Shown here: in pieces, positions 33,713 to 45,517 of the stretch
How the letters are laid out: each line of letters begins with the position of its first letter
Position numbering within the stretch: the first letter of the stretch is position 1
Assembly (NCBI GenBank): GCA_012932865.1
Contig: SAXG01000018.1
Location: 310,001-374,000, forward strand
Direction: 5' to 3'
DNA: 64,000 nt
Source of the DNA: Amylostereum areolatum
Taxonomy: Eukaryota; Basidiomycota; Agaricomycetes; Russulales; Stereaceae
Notes under the pieces: model-generated
What the model was told of the DNA's origin: nothing
Databases searched by the model: none
The model's input: only the letters and a program-made list of their open reading frames with translations
Translations under genes and position numbers: made by a program

Positions 33713-34170
33713 AAGTTGCTTGCCACATTTCCCCTTTTTCATTGTCTTTCTACTTGGGGCTAGGATCTACACACGAACTTTGCTACTCTTACAGTACTCT
33801 ACTGCGTCACAACTTACGTTTATGGTGTCGTCTTCTCAGACTAAAGCGTGTTTGAAGGCTCTTGAATGTTGCTTCGAGTTGGTTTTATTCGTCAGTGTCT
33901 TCTCACCCTCTCCACAACGAATGACCACCGACTTGCGAAGTTGTTCTGGGTCGGGAGTGGCGGATACAAGGGGTCCGTCCATTTAGCCGGGCCAATGAGA
34001 GGCGTGCCGATTTCCCCACGGGAGCGTAGCGGCACCCCGCACCTCGGTCCGACCGCTCCTGTGGCCGACGCCCACGAGGAGTTCCGCTATCCTCTCCTCT
34101 CCTCCGCGCCCCCGTCCTTCTACTTACAAGCGCTATATCCTCACTATCTCCACCAGAATATCGCACAAAC
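33713..34170. other. intergenic, promoter of dehydrogenase copy 2
   Basis: No gene is seen between the lyase stop and the next ATG. The composition shifts to C-rich at 34010-34130. Confidence 0.5.
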
Positions 34171-36683
34171 ATGACCTCGAACGGCGCTCTCTCGGGGAAG
34201 CTCGTTGCGGAACACAACTCGCGCGAAAGCTGTTGGATCATAGTTCATGGTGAGCTTTCGCGGTTGTGTGCCAGTCTCCAGAATGCTGCGCGCAGAAGTG
34301 CTCGCATCTGCACGCTCCACCCGGGGCTTGGGGCTATGGCTATAATGATGGGTGGGTGGGGTTCTCTTACTGCGATATTGACGGATTTTGTAGGCAAAGT
34401 TTACGACGTTACGGAGTTTCTCGATGGTACGTGTGCTTCGCTTGCTATGCCACGCGTTCTGAAGGGGTCGTTGACATGAAATAGAGCATCCTGGTATGCA
34501 TTATACCTTCCATGTTCACGAGCGCGTCTTATGGTTGCGGACGTAGGTGGAAGCAAGATTATTCTGAAGTACGCGGGGAAGGATGCTACGTGAGCTCAAC
34601 TTTCTCCCGGCGACCAATATTGTCTAATCGTCTCACAGACGTGAATACGAACCTATTCATCCACCCAACGCCATCTCCGACAACCTTCCCCCAGAAAAAT
34701 GGTGCGTGTGCATCCCTTGAAGGGCAACTCGCATTGGACACTTAGGCACGTACAGCCTGGGGCCGGCTGACATGGGTACTGTCGAGAAGGTCGAGGTTAT
34801 CATCACAGACGAAGAGAAAGCGCGTTTCCAGCGTATGGATGCTCGTCCATCCCTCTCAGAAATTCTCAATCTCCACGACTTCGAAGTAAATATCACTTCT
34901 TATTATCAAATGCAAGCTCATCAAACAAACATCCGTTTCCAGACGATCGCCAAGCTCGTTATGCCAGAAAAAGCGTGGGCATACTACTCCTCTGCTGCTG
35001 ACGATGAGATCACAAACCGCGAGAACCATGCGGCTTACCACCGGCTAGTGTGCAATCGCTGCTCTCGATTATTTGCGCTCACGTTTTCAACCATAGTATC
35101 TGGTTTCGCCCTCGGATATTGCGGGATATGACCCGTGTTGACTGGTCTACAAACATCCTCGGCCAGAAGTCGTCCATGCCGGTGTATATAGTACGTGCCT
35201 TTCTGCCAATGCTGGCTTTCTTGTAGTCTTAACCATGCATATCTTGTAATAGTCTGCTACAGCCCTTGGAAAACTCGGCCATCCCGATGGAGAGCTCAAC
35301 CTTACGCGAGCTGCTGCCAAGCACGGCGTAATCCAGATGGCATGCTCTTACACCCATGTATGCTAAAACTCGTGCTGACAAGGGTTCAGATACCAACCCT
35401 CGCATCGTGTTCGTTCGACGAGCTAGTCGACGCCGCTCGACCGAACCAGACACAGTTCCTGCAGCTGTACGTTAACAAAGATCGCGAAGTGACCAAGCGT
35501 ATCGTGCAGCATGCCGAAAAGCGCGGTATCAAGGCACTCTTCATTACAGTTGACGCGCCTCAATTGGGACGCCGGGAGAAGGTGCAGTGGCTCTCGGACC
35601 CCTATCTCATCTTGTATTTTGACAATTGAATTACTTCGACAGGATATGAGGATGAAATTTGAGGCGGACGACCCGGATGCGGTGACAAAGTCCGGCGACT
35701 CGGTGGATAGGACGCAGGGTGCCGCGAAGGCGATCACCGTTTGTCGTGTATCTGACCCGAATGACGACTGGCTTACACAGATTGTAGGGGTTTATCGACC
35801 CAGGGCTGAAGTGGGGTGACATTCCTTGGTTCCAAAGCATCACCAAGAGTTCGTCAGCCTTTTTCTATCTCTTCCTTCCTTTGATATCTTACCATTCAAC
35901 GCCAATCGCAGTGCCTATCATCCTGAAAGGTGTACAGTGCTGGGAGGTAAACTTTCCACCTCGTCACATAGAAGCGCGAGGCTTAACGCCTGCTTAGGAC
36001 GCGCTCGAAGCGTATGACCAAAAACTCGCTGGCGTCGTTCTTTCGAACCACGGCGGGCGCCAGCTAGACTTTGCGCGTTCGGGAATCGAAGTCCTTGTGG
36101 AAGTGGTCAGCAAGTTGAAAGAGAAGCGTGGCCTCACGTTCCCCAACGAGCGCTTCCAGCTTTTTGTTGATGGTGGCGTTCGCCGCGCTACCGATGTTCT
36201 AAAAGCCATTGCACTCGGCGCTACCGCAGGTATGTATTCGACACGTTCCACTGAAGAACGCTGACTCATTTGCCGATCAGTTGGTGTCGGACGACCGTTT
36301 ATTTATGCATTCTCCGCATACGGACAGGAGGGTGTCGACAAAGCCCTACAAATCCTGCACGTAAGGATTTCACCACGACTGATCAAGCCGCTGATACTGA
36401 TTTCGTACGCCGCGATTTATTTCTTATCAGGATGAATTCGAGATGAACTTGCGACTGATTGGTGCCAACACGATCAAGGACGTTGTCCCAGATATGGTAG
36501 ATGCTTCCAACATCCACTCACACATCGTGGCCGTGCCGGGGGATCGCCTGTATGATAGTAATTGTGAGTTTTTTCAACTGCATGCATGAACACGCGCCGA
36601 ATTATGATTGGGTGCTGATGCGGCCTACTCTAGACGAAAGTATGCAGGCCGCGCGGCTGAGAGAGGTTAAGTCGAAGTTGTGA
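34171..36683 (+). CDS. CYB2: flavocytochrome b2-type L-lactate (2-hydroxyacid) dehydrogenase, copy 2
   Basis: The domain order is the same as in copy 1. The ATG at 34171 begins [20 protein letters not shown]; the block [13 protein letters not shown] is identical to copy 1 and is interrupted by an intron at the same place. Heme ligands are present in [14 protein letters not shown] and EYEPIHP. Flavin-domain landmarks are [78 protein letters not shown], the catalytic [14 protein letters not shown], and [20 protein letters not shown]. The last exon follows an intron inside codon YDSN-Y and ends in LREVKSKL, stop 36681-36683. About a dozen introns splice without frame problems. As in copy 1, only some 14 residues precede the heme domain, so a mitochondrial presequence is not evident. 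Confidence 0.9.
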
Positions 36684-39205
36684 TAGCCACAAATCTGTAT
36701 AACGGGAGCTGTGATCTATGGATTTAGAGTTCATGCGCGAATCTGTATGCATCACCCCAGACACGCCATTCAAACAACCGAAAGTGAAAATTTTGGCGGC
36801 AGCTGGTGGGTCATCTCGGAGGGAGCTTTGGCGCTCTCTCGGCCGGGACAAGTGAAAAGGAAGGTAAAAGGCTCCATCGAACTTGGAGGGTTTATCTCTA
36901 GAAGCCCAAAGCTGTCCGCTCGCTTCACAAGCATGGTCTCGTGTCGAACAAAGACTGGACGTGGAGGAGCTCCCTGGCCGACAACGCACAATATCTTCGA
37001 TCTCAAGGGATGCTCTGTCTATTGGTGCAGATTGACACCAGATCGCATCAACGAGTCCTTCATACCGTGCGGTCATGGGAGTCGCACCGGGTTCACACGG
37101 CGCTGGTCTTTGTTTCCTCCCCATGCTGGTGCTAACGGCCCCTGCATCGTCTGACCAAAGTTTTCAGATTTCCTCAGTAGGTCAGCACACGCCACTGCTG
37201 CAAGGAGAATGTATTTTTTAGGTCATGCCTATACCGACGACCCGTCTACAAGATGATCATCGGATTCAATTTTGGGCGGAAAGAGTTCGCCGTGCCTCCA
37301 AGCTCCGTGGTACGTACTACGCACCGTTCTTTATCGGTCCGACACGCTGGTCTCTAGATGGTGGATGCTTGTGCCCACGACCACTCTTTCCGGCGGTTCA
37401 CCTGAGCAGTGCAAGACTAGATTGAGCCGTCTTGCATGATCCGCTGTAGTCCGTCAGTCGGGTGAAAGCCCCTGTGATCGATAAAGAACCATTCCAACAT
37501 CCCCCCAGGGCTCATTGTCGGACCCCGCGCGGACAAAGCAAGCGCTGAATTTGCAAGCGGTGTTCAGGATACCCGCCCCGACTGCAGAGTTCGTCAGGGG
37601 AGATCCCCGTCACTTGGCGCCAGGCTGGGAGTATAAGAACCCTGTAGAACTATCGTGAGGTGTGTGGCATTTTTTCCTTCACCGTTTCGTCCACGTTTCG
37701 TCTTCTGGGGCCCCGGCGCATCCCTATCGCGTCTAGCAGTGGCTGATACACACATTTTTGTGTACAGGCATACCAGTGGGGCGGTCTCTTGCTCTGCTAT
37801 TTCTCTATGAACTCGGACACTCGCACTCGCGCCGTATGACGGTACCCAGCGGGCTGTGAGGTGTTGCGCTGAGTCATAGCAGAAATAGAAGGGTAAGCGT
37901 CCGTCGCACACCTCGACTCGTACGGGAATGCCTTGGCCTTGACATGATTCTTGCTACTTGTTCGCAGACGTCTGGCTAGCAGATCTGTGGAGGTTCGTGG
38001 GTCTACGCGGCTATCCACCGGATGCTGTTGGTTAGAACCTCCGGTAGAGTCATCGTCAGTCACGCAAACACGGCTTATCGTGTGCTGATTTTCTTTCCCT
38101 CAGATATCATCCAGCATCTTCCCTCGGGTCATCGTGTGATGTAAGGCAAAGTTGTTTTTTGAGACGGCTGGCATGAGGTCAAGCACTACTAACTTACATC
38201 TTACAACTCAAGAGAGGTACGGAGTTTACTCAAACATTCCGGGACGTTCCCTCTAACCAAACTTGACTGTTAGATTACTGGATTTCTGTCCTACTTTCCC
38301 TTTTCGTAATCATTCAATTCATCTAGAAAGGTCAAGGCCACCACCGCCTTGCTTCTGCGCTCCACCTTTCAATAGATGCTGCGATTGTTGTACGTCAACC
38401 ACTTGTCCTCTTGCAGATATACTGGTCCCGCTAAGTCTTAGTCAATGAGAACCATCCTTTGTCCCGCTTATTCGTTCCGCGGGCAATGTCACTGCAGGGC
38501 AAGGGCGGTTTGTCCTTTTAGAGGACTTGGTCGATTGTCAAGATAGTAGCGGTACGCCGGGCTGTAACCGTAGATTCGTCCATTTGCAGAGGCCGTGTGG
38601 TGTCATCCGGGTAAGAAGAAGGGGAAGCAAGATATACAGGCTCGGAACTATAAATGTATAGGGTAACCAAATCTATCACCATGCCAGATACGTGCTGGTC
38701 AGGCTTCAAGGTCCCCGAGTGTCTGTTCAGGGTCGTTGGCGAGTACCTGGCATAAGTAGTATATCTGCCGCTACAAACCTTAAAAAGCCTGCGTGAAATA
38801 TCTCAATCCCCTATGTACCAATGGTATGTGCTAATGGAATCCAAATGTGATGGTGTGCCAGCGCGGGGGGTGCGCGGGGAAAAGACCTGAGGCCTGAAAC
38901 GCGGCTCTCAAAGTCATCAAACACCTTGGCAAGCGTCGTGTACTTTTGGGATCATCATAGCCGATTTAGGACTCTACGTGAGCAAATAGATCACGGATCA
39001 CGCTCGACGTATGATATTACAGTCTTATATTAGCGCACACAATATGCTACAGAGTTCATAACTTATCCAGCGCACGCGCTCAAGGTCCAACGGTGCCCAG
39101 CGCCACATTGACCCTACCATACAACGATCCTTCTCCCGCCGCCAACTTGCGGGCGTAGCATACGCAGTTGGTCGAGTGGATACCATAGATGTGCTCCTCG
39201 GGACT
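36684..39205. other. long gene-poor stretch
   Basis: About 2.5 kb hold only short overlapping frames on both strands, without a recognised motif, repeat or RNA gene. Confidence 0.4.
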
Positions 39206-40044
39206 TCACTTGCCCGACCACCACATCCCTCCTGATCCCGACGTCATCCACGCGGCGACCATCCACGCCTCGTGCCTAAACGCCGCAACGGCTTCGGTGT
39301 CTGCGTCCCTATCCGCCCTCCACGCCCTAAGCTCCAGCGCGCGGGCGAGTGCGCTGAACCCCGCCTGGACACCCCTCGTGTGACCGGGGACATGCGTTGA
39401 ATGCCTCGCGATGAGTAAAGATCAGCTCGAGGTATGCTCCGCAGGTCGTGGAGAAGTGTGGGAGATCGTCGGAGCCGTCGGGGTCGTACATGCCCAGGGA
39501 GAACTTGAGAAGCTCGCAGGGCTCCGGGGTGGTCTGTTGGGCAGAACTGGTGGTGGCATTTGTGGGAGTGATGGTGCCGGGTTTGCTGTTTAACGGAGGT
39601 GGAGAGGAGGACGTTGCGCCGGAGGAACTTGAGGAGGCCGAAGTGTCGGACTAACGGAACGAATGAGTTAAGGGGATAGATGGCGGCAGGAAGGGGGCTT
39701 ATACCTACCTGATAGCTCTCCTCGTCGGACATGTGAACGTCGGACTCGGTCGGCGGCGAGGGCGTCTCGATGGGCGCGTGCTCGCTTTCCTGACTCCAGG
39801 ACGAGATGTAAGTATACCCACATGATCGGCAGGGCATAGGGCTCAAGCGCTCACCCTGAGACTAGTCTTCTGCTGTAGGCTCAGCGAATCGAGCAGCTGG
39901 GAGAGCTCATAATCGAGCTGGTGGACCGTGTCCTACACGGGATAACCGACGTCAGTACCAGGAGCCATGAAATCGCAGGCAAGCCTGACATACGTTATGG
40001 ACATGATATATGGGCACTTGAGTGGGCATCGTCATGGTCTCCAT
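39206..40044 (-). CDS. conserved-looking unknown protein with Ser-rich middle
   Basis: Four exons on the minus strand start at the ATG at 40044 (METMTMPTQVPIYHVHN). They continue DTVHQLDYELSQLLDSLSLQ, an acidic part (HMSDEESYQ), a Ser/Pro-rich linker, then a compact region CELLKFSLGMYDPDGSDDLP, CGAYLELIFTHREAFNA, and a helical tail ALARALELRAWRADRDADT to WMVAAWMTSGSGGMWWSGK with stop at 39206-39208. The tail is one base out of frame with the preceding part near 39390, with no room for an intron, which again suggests an indel. No family is recognised. Confidence 0.5.
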
Positions 40045-40708
40045 TGCGGCTTAAACACTGTGGCGGTCAGGTTACTTGGGGGAGGGTTATTGTCAACGTC
40101 GCAGAGTAGCGGGGGGAACTAGCGAACACCCCGATCCTCGTAGGGTTATAAGGCTGCCTGGGTGAAGAGCGAGTTAGGGAAAGGTGCGGTGTCCTTGAGG
40201 CGTGCACGCGATAGTCGCGCCGTCGGGCCTCATTGCGTTGAGCTAACGATTATCGGATGTTTTGGTCGCGGAGATGGCCACGGCGGGTTGGCCCAGACTC
40301 CCGCTTTGGGCCATCAGCGCATCGATGGGACGTGCAAGTGGGCAGTGGAACGGATGTCCCTTCGTCGGGAAGGCGGGCTAAGAGGGTGAATGCTGCCAGT
40401 GGTAGAGACCCGCCGGAGATGAACGATTTCTGAACGATGAAAAGGCTGTAAAATGCAACATGTCAGCAACTCGACAATTCGACAGGCTCCCAGACCGATA
40501 CTCATGCTCGACGTCTTCCAATACGTAAAGCAACGCGCTCAAGCCATTCGGCACCATTTGTGTAGGGTATCGTACAATTGACTATGGACAGTCCAAATCA
40601 TTATTGTGTGAAATCAAAGCATTCGTGAAGAAACGAAGTATCGTGCCAGTGATTCGAGAACAATTTGACAAAACATCGACCGGGGTCAGTCCCACCAGCG
40701 GAGTACGT
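40045..40708. other. intergenic, no gene seen
   Basis: This is the upstream region of the minus-strand gene and the 3' flank of the next. A last exon of the membrane protein at 40709-41666 may extend into it, because a GTAAGT donor sits just before the open-frame end. Confidence 0.4.
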
Positions 40709-41666
40709 TCAGTGAAGGGCACCGAAACCGACAAAGATACACGCCGCTACAGAAGCACTTACAAAAATACTTACCGGGCGGTCAAGCACGGCCCATGCAA
40801 ATGCAACGACACCCGTAATGAGCAGGAGAAAACCTATCAGCACGAACAGCGAGCAGGTATGCTGGCAGCGTGTGAGCAGGCGTGTGAGTGCCTCTGGATT
40901 TTGGTCTGTCTTGTCCTCGACGTCTGGCTCCCTGGTCAGCCCAGTTGGTCGTTTGCGGAGATTGGTGACTCGCGAGAATGGATACACGCGGTCCACACCG
41001 ATATGCGGGGAGAGGAACGTCGTATTGAACATATTGCCGAGAAAAGACGTGGAGCGAGAGAGGACCGGGTGGTCCGGGGCATTGCTGCTGTTCGCAGTGT
41101 GCACAGGTGCAAAAGCAGGTAGAGAAGGGAAGCCGGAGTTGGATGGATGCGGCCGAGTTTGCGGATTGCCCACAGTATGCTTGCGTATGGAATGATGCAA
41201 CTTCTCGCTGTCATGGGATGCGTGCGCGTGATGGGACTGAGCATGGAGGTGCTGAGCGGCCAAGGGCAAGGAAATCGAGGGAGGCGCTGAATGCATGACA
41301 AGCGGCGGGTCTTCGACTTGTTGAAGCTTATAGCGAATGAGCACGAATGAGCCGATATATGCGAGAATTGCTGAAGAGTTTCTGTTTAGCTAGCAACGAG
41401 CGACAACCGCGTTCGTACTCACCTCCCGCCGCATGAAAAATCAGAGCGCCGGCCATGCACGCAGTCGTCAAATTTCCCGTCGGACTAGTATCACGTTGGT
41501 TCGTGGAAAGAGAGAAGAGAAAACTGTCGATGGAGGTAAAGAACGTAGCCTAAAGGCAGCGTCGGCAAGTGAACAGCTTGTCTATCACAGAGACCTAAGC
41601 AGCTTACGAGGACACTGGTGAGCTGTAGACGATCGGACCATATGGATACAATTTGCGTTTGGGCAT
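40709..41666 (-). CDS. membrane protein with about three helices, unrecognised
   Basis: The ATG at 41666 starts MPKRKLYPYGPIVYSSP, spliced to SPTGNLTTACMAGALIFHAA. The next exon continues ILAYIGSFVLIRYKL, giving one long hydrophobic region interrupted by an intron. A roughly 120-residue His/Ser/Pro-rich loop follows, then TCSLFVLIGFLLLITGVVAF as a further helix. The end is uncertain: CCG followed by GTAAGT at about 40775 looks like a donor, so the apparent C-terminus (SVAACIFVGFGALH) may be intron sequence. An extra short exon upstream (MASSGA..., ATG near 41892) is possible. No function can be assigned. Confidence 0.5.
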
Positions 41667-43263
41667 GAGCTGCGGTGTGTCCGGTAGCATTATTGGCTAT
41701 ACGTGCAATTGTAAGCGTTCAGACAGTACACGAGACACATTCGACTGACGGGGAGTGGGCTGGGGAAACCCTGGCGATGGTTCGGGATATTGGCTGTTTG
41801 GACCACCATCTAAAAGGTTGTACGAGAATTAGACCGAGGAAAAAGTCTGATAGGTTAGAAGAAGGTTGACGAACCTGCACCTGAACTGGCCATGTCGGAC
41901 GTTTACTTGGCTGCTTGGAAAGTTTGAGAGCACTTGAAGGGGGGACCCTGGGACGGAAAAAAACGAGAGAGCACGTTCGATATTGAATGGCCGATTTATA
42001 CGGTGGATATGCTCATGATGTGGCGGGAAATGGAGCGAGCTCGAGCGCACAGGAGCGCGCAACCGTTTGAAGCATAGAACAGCGGGAGGTCACGGGACCC
42101 TCATATGGGTTTCATCACCACCTCAGCTCATCGTCTTCCGTGTTCGAGCGCGCACGCTCCTAGTGAAACGCGTCTCGTTTGTCAAAAAAGTCGGTTGGGC
42201 CGTGGAGGAGAGGCTGGGAGAGGGAAGTGTGAGTACTGCGGCTCCGACTCGCCCGGGCTCCCTCCACATGACGGCGCTGGACCTTCCCACGGTGCTTCAT
42301 ACTTCTCGTTTATTTTCTTGCGACTTGCTCACCCTGACTTCGGCCATGTGCATGAGTACACACTTTGGCGGATTCTCCAAATGGATCACTGCTCCCCCAA
42401 GCCACACTGAAGAGGAGAGGTGAGCGTCCATTGTCTTTCCCCAATCATTTGATGTCACCGAATGTATCACCTTCAATGGATGTGAAGTGAGGTCGCTGTG
42501 CTTTCGTGCGGTGGTCGCTCATTCATGACATCGTCTCGAGCAGAGACGTTATCTTCTCTCTGAACGCCCTCTGTCTCTCCGAATGCGTTCCCGGTGCTCA
42601 TTGCGTTTGCAGGGTCGAGGCAGTTTGACAACCTTCAGTATTCTGAACCCTCTTTGGACATTGAAGCTTGAAGAGGGTGGACAGTTCACGAATCTAATGC
42701 AATTCCTGGTGCTCCTATCGTCCACCGTCTATGCCCGTGGTTACGGTGTATACTTATGTTGACTCAACGTGTGGCCAATTGCGGTAGTTATCTAACGTGA
42801 ACGCCAACATAAACGGATCAGTGCACGTACCTTTTCGAGTAAGCTCAAGGTTCTGGCCTTCCATCTTCCCAACGTCTTCCCAACAGCTGCGTTTGTTATC
42901 CTCATCGGACGATTTTTTCTCGCCATCATATCTAACTCCTTTCGCCCAAACGGACAGGCTATGGTTACGGTGGATAAGAAACCAACTATTCCAGTATAGC
43001 ACTCTGGGTGCGATAACCTCCGATCTATGTCAGAAGCACGAGCTTGACTGGATTCGCGGACAGTTACTGTGACGTTGTAGACGACGTCAACGCCTTGCAT
43101 CAGCGAATAGAGAAGCCCTAGTCACACGCGGCATCGTGCGAGCTTTCCTCGAGGCCTGACTGACAGCCTTCGACGCGTTTTTCAACCGCCTTCCCTCCCC
43201 TTCCACATTCCCTACCCTCCTCCCTTCCCTCGCCCTCCCTTCTCTTTTCCCATCCTTCTTGCA
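41667..43263. other. gene-poor stretch
   Basis: No complete gene is seen. A short plus-strand frame at about 42838-43000 encodes a hydrophobic stretch (FPTAAFVILIGRFFLAIIS) followed by VTVDKKPTIPV and a stop. It may be an orphan exon, but no neighbouring exons fit. Confidence 0.35.
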
Positions 43264-44132
43264 ATGTTTGTATCGGTCCTTGTTTCTGTGAGCATATTAC
43301 CTTATCTGCCCGAGCGTAAATGAGCTCAGTATCTGACGCGTCCAACTTTACAGGTGCTGTCCCTCGTCTGCATGACCTCGGCAAAGGATATCTGGATCCA
43401 AGTCGGAGGCAACACAACGCAGAATGCGAGTCTTGTGTTCCAGCCCGGCAGCGTGGCTGCCCAAGTTGGCGACACGGTTTTCTTCAACTGTACGTCCATG
43501 TTTTTGTCCTTGCTTTCTTTGCCTGACGCCTTGCGCCAGTCACGCAGGGAAACCACTCGGCCATACAATCCACATTTGACGCTCCATGTGTCCCCATACA
43601 TATCCACAATACCAGTCTGAATGGCTTCGACGATGGCCTCCACCTCGCGGGCAATGGTTCGAATGTTACGATCGAGGCTGTACCCATCCTCCAACAGAGC
43701 GCAAACACCACATTCTGGTTCTACGACGTAAACACATGTGGCCAGGGAGGTGTCGGTGTTATCAACAGCAACGAGTCCTCAACACAGACTTTGGAAGGTT
43801 TCATCGTACGTTGTTCCCTGCGCACCTCTTGAAGACCCCGCTTCTGCCAATCTGCCAGCATGTTTCTCTTCCGCCTTATCTCCCTTTTGCTTTCCTATTC
43901 AAAGAAGGTGCACGTGCTAATCACTCCCCTTTCGTTGTATTCGTTCCAGCGTAACGCCATCAGATTGAATGGCACATCGTCGAGCTCGAGCTCGAGCTCG
44001 TCGGCGGCTTCGCGCACCTCCACTGCAACTAGCACGTCTGCTTCGGCCACGGGTACCTCTTCTTCTGGTGGCCGAGCAGTAAAAATTGGTGCTCTCAGCG
44101 CTGTCCCTGCCTTTCTTGCCTTGCTACTCTAA
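43264..44132 (+). CDS. GPI-anchored cupredoxin-like cell-surface protein
   Basis: Four exons (43264-43287, 43354-43489, 43540-43805, 43950-44132) give 202 residues. The start MFVSVLVSVLSLVCMTSA is a signal peptide. The domain is of the fungal cupredoxin type: DIWIQVGGNTTQNASLVFQP, AAQVGDTVFFNFTQGNHSAI, FDAPCVPI, and STQTL after a beta region. A Ser/Thr-rich linker with a Ser-run (43985-44015) and a hydrophobic C-terminus (IGALSAVPAFLALLL) indicate a GPI anchor. The expected blue-copper ligands are incomplete: the first His (GNHS) is present, but the His-Cys...Met part is replaced by NTCGQGGVGVIN. Copper binding is therefore doubtful, and a structural or binding role at the wall is more likely. 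The first coding exon is only 24 nt. Confidence 0.85.
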
Positions 44133-45517
44133 AGATATCCGCGCGTGATGTTCAGGCTTCAAGTTTCAAAGACAATGAACTTTTCCCATTTACATATACC
44201 ACAGTGCTTTCCCTCAGTGGGTACGGTTGGCGTGTTAGCGTGTTGGCGTGGACGGCGCATAGAGTACGGAGTGTGCCTGCGCGCTGGCACAAGGGGGGCA
44301 ATTTGTCCAGAATCTCAATTCGTTTGTACCTTTTTCTTTGGGCTTCGTATTCTCTTGTGTTTTACGCTCCTGATAGCTCTACTGTACGTTCCTTCTGACG
44401 TACACGTATGTACTGGACCCTGTTGTATCTCTCTGTTGCATATGTCTCTAGCCCGAACTTTCGCCCTTGCTATCCTCTTTGAACAGCAATCGAAGAAATT
44501 GAAGGCAAGTGCATCGCCATATTCACTGGGGCGGTCAACGTTCGACGCTTCCGAATCACACGTGCGTACTGTACGTATGTACATCGCTCAAGTTCAAGCT
44601 TCAGCGCTTCAGTTTCGAATTTCAGCCCCAGTCCCACGCTCAGATAACTTGTTTACACACCTCATCTTCCAATGCTTTGCTTTCAGATCGCTCCTGTCTC
44701 TACAACCCACCTGTTTTCTCGTGCTTGCGGCAAGATTGTTGTGCATAATCTGCCACGATACAAGACGATAGGTCGGAGACGAGGACGCGTGAATCGCACA
44801 ATGGAAGTGTGACTCGATCAGCAAACTAGCACCACGCCTTGGTGACAATCACCTGCTATCACCTATCTCATATACCAAACTCGACTTCGCGCGTCCCGCG
44901 GGCATACGGTGTGCATACTTGTCCGTTTTCATACTCGTATTATGGTAGCGCTCCCATTCACTCACTGTAACTAGCTTATCGCCGGCTAACAATGGCACCA
45001 ACACTCCAAGAATAGGAGAACGGATGATGGCAACAAGTGCGGATTTCGGAACGGCCAAAGTTCCTGCCGCCTAGTCGCAGGGAAATTACTCTCGATGAGC
45101 GACTTCCTATGTTTCTCTGTGCATAATGCGCCCGATGGACCACGCACACACCGCACCTAGCGCAAATGGTAGACGACCGCTCGTGCGCTCGCATATAAAC
45201 AGGCAGAATATGAAGAGGCAGAAAAGTGCGGTGTCCTGCATCGTCCTCTCAAGCCAATCAATTATGGTGTGACTCTCGTGTTGGTCTATTGGACGCTGGC
45301 CGTGAAGTTGTGGGGAGGCGCGCTCCCCTGATCTACCCCACGTAAGTACCAAGTACTAAAGTCCAACGGCGGTACTTGTTTTTCCACACATGGTGGGCTC
45401 GTGGAGGTCACGCACCAAAGAAGCATCGGAAAACGATTCCCGGTGGTCAAGGATGGGCCGTATATAAAGAAAACTGTCGATTTGCTTGTGCCAGCCAGTG
45501 GCCTACGTCGTCTCATC
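44133..45517. other. intergenic between cupredoxin and P450 genes
   Basis: An open frame of about 200 codons directly after the cupredoxin stop has biased, tailing composition and is most likely 3' untranslated and intergenic DNA. No gene is recognised. Confidence 0.45.
45461..45468 (+). promoter_or_regulatory. TATA box of the P450 gene
   Basis: TATATAAA in GGCCGTATATAAAGAAAAC lies about 55 bp upstream of the ATG at 45518. Confidence 0.5.

Noticed and set aside
36630..37124. 164-codon minus-strand frame overlapping the end of the second dehydrogenase
   Set aside because: Antisense to a supported exon, no motif, and an overlapping plus-strand frame of similar length.
42838..43000. Hydrophobic plus-strand frame that recalls a membrane anchor
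   Set aside because: No start context and no following exons; it ends in a stop after about 50 residues.
44145..44771. 208-codon plus-strand frame after the cupredoxin gene
   Set aside because: No motif and no splice structure; composition like 3' flanking DNA, and it overlaps equally long frames.
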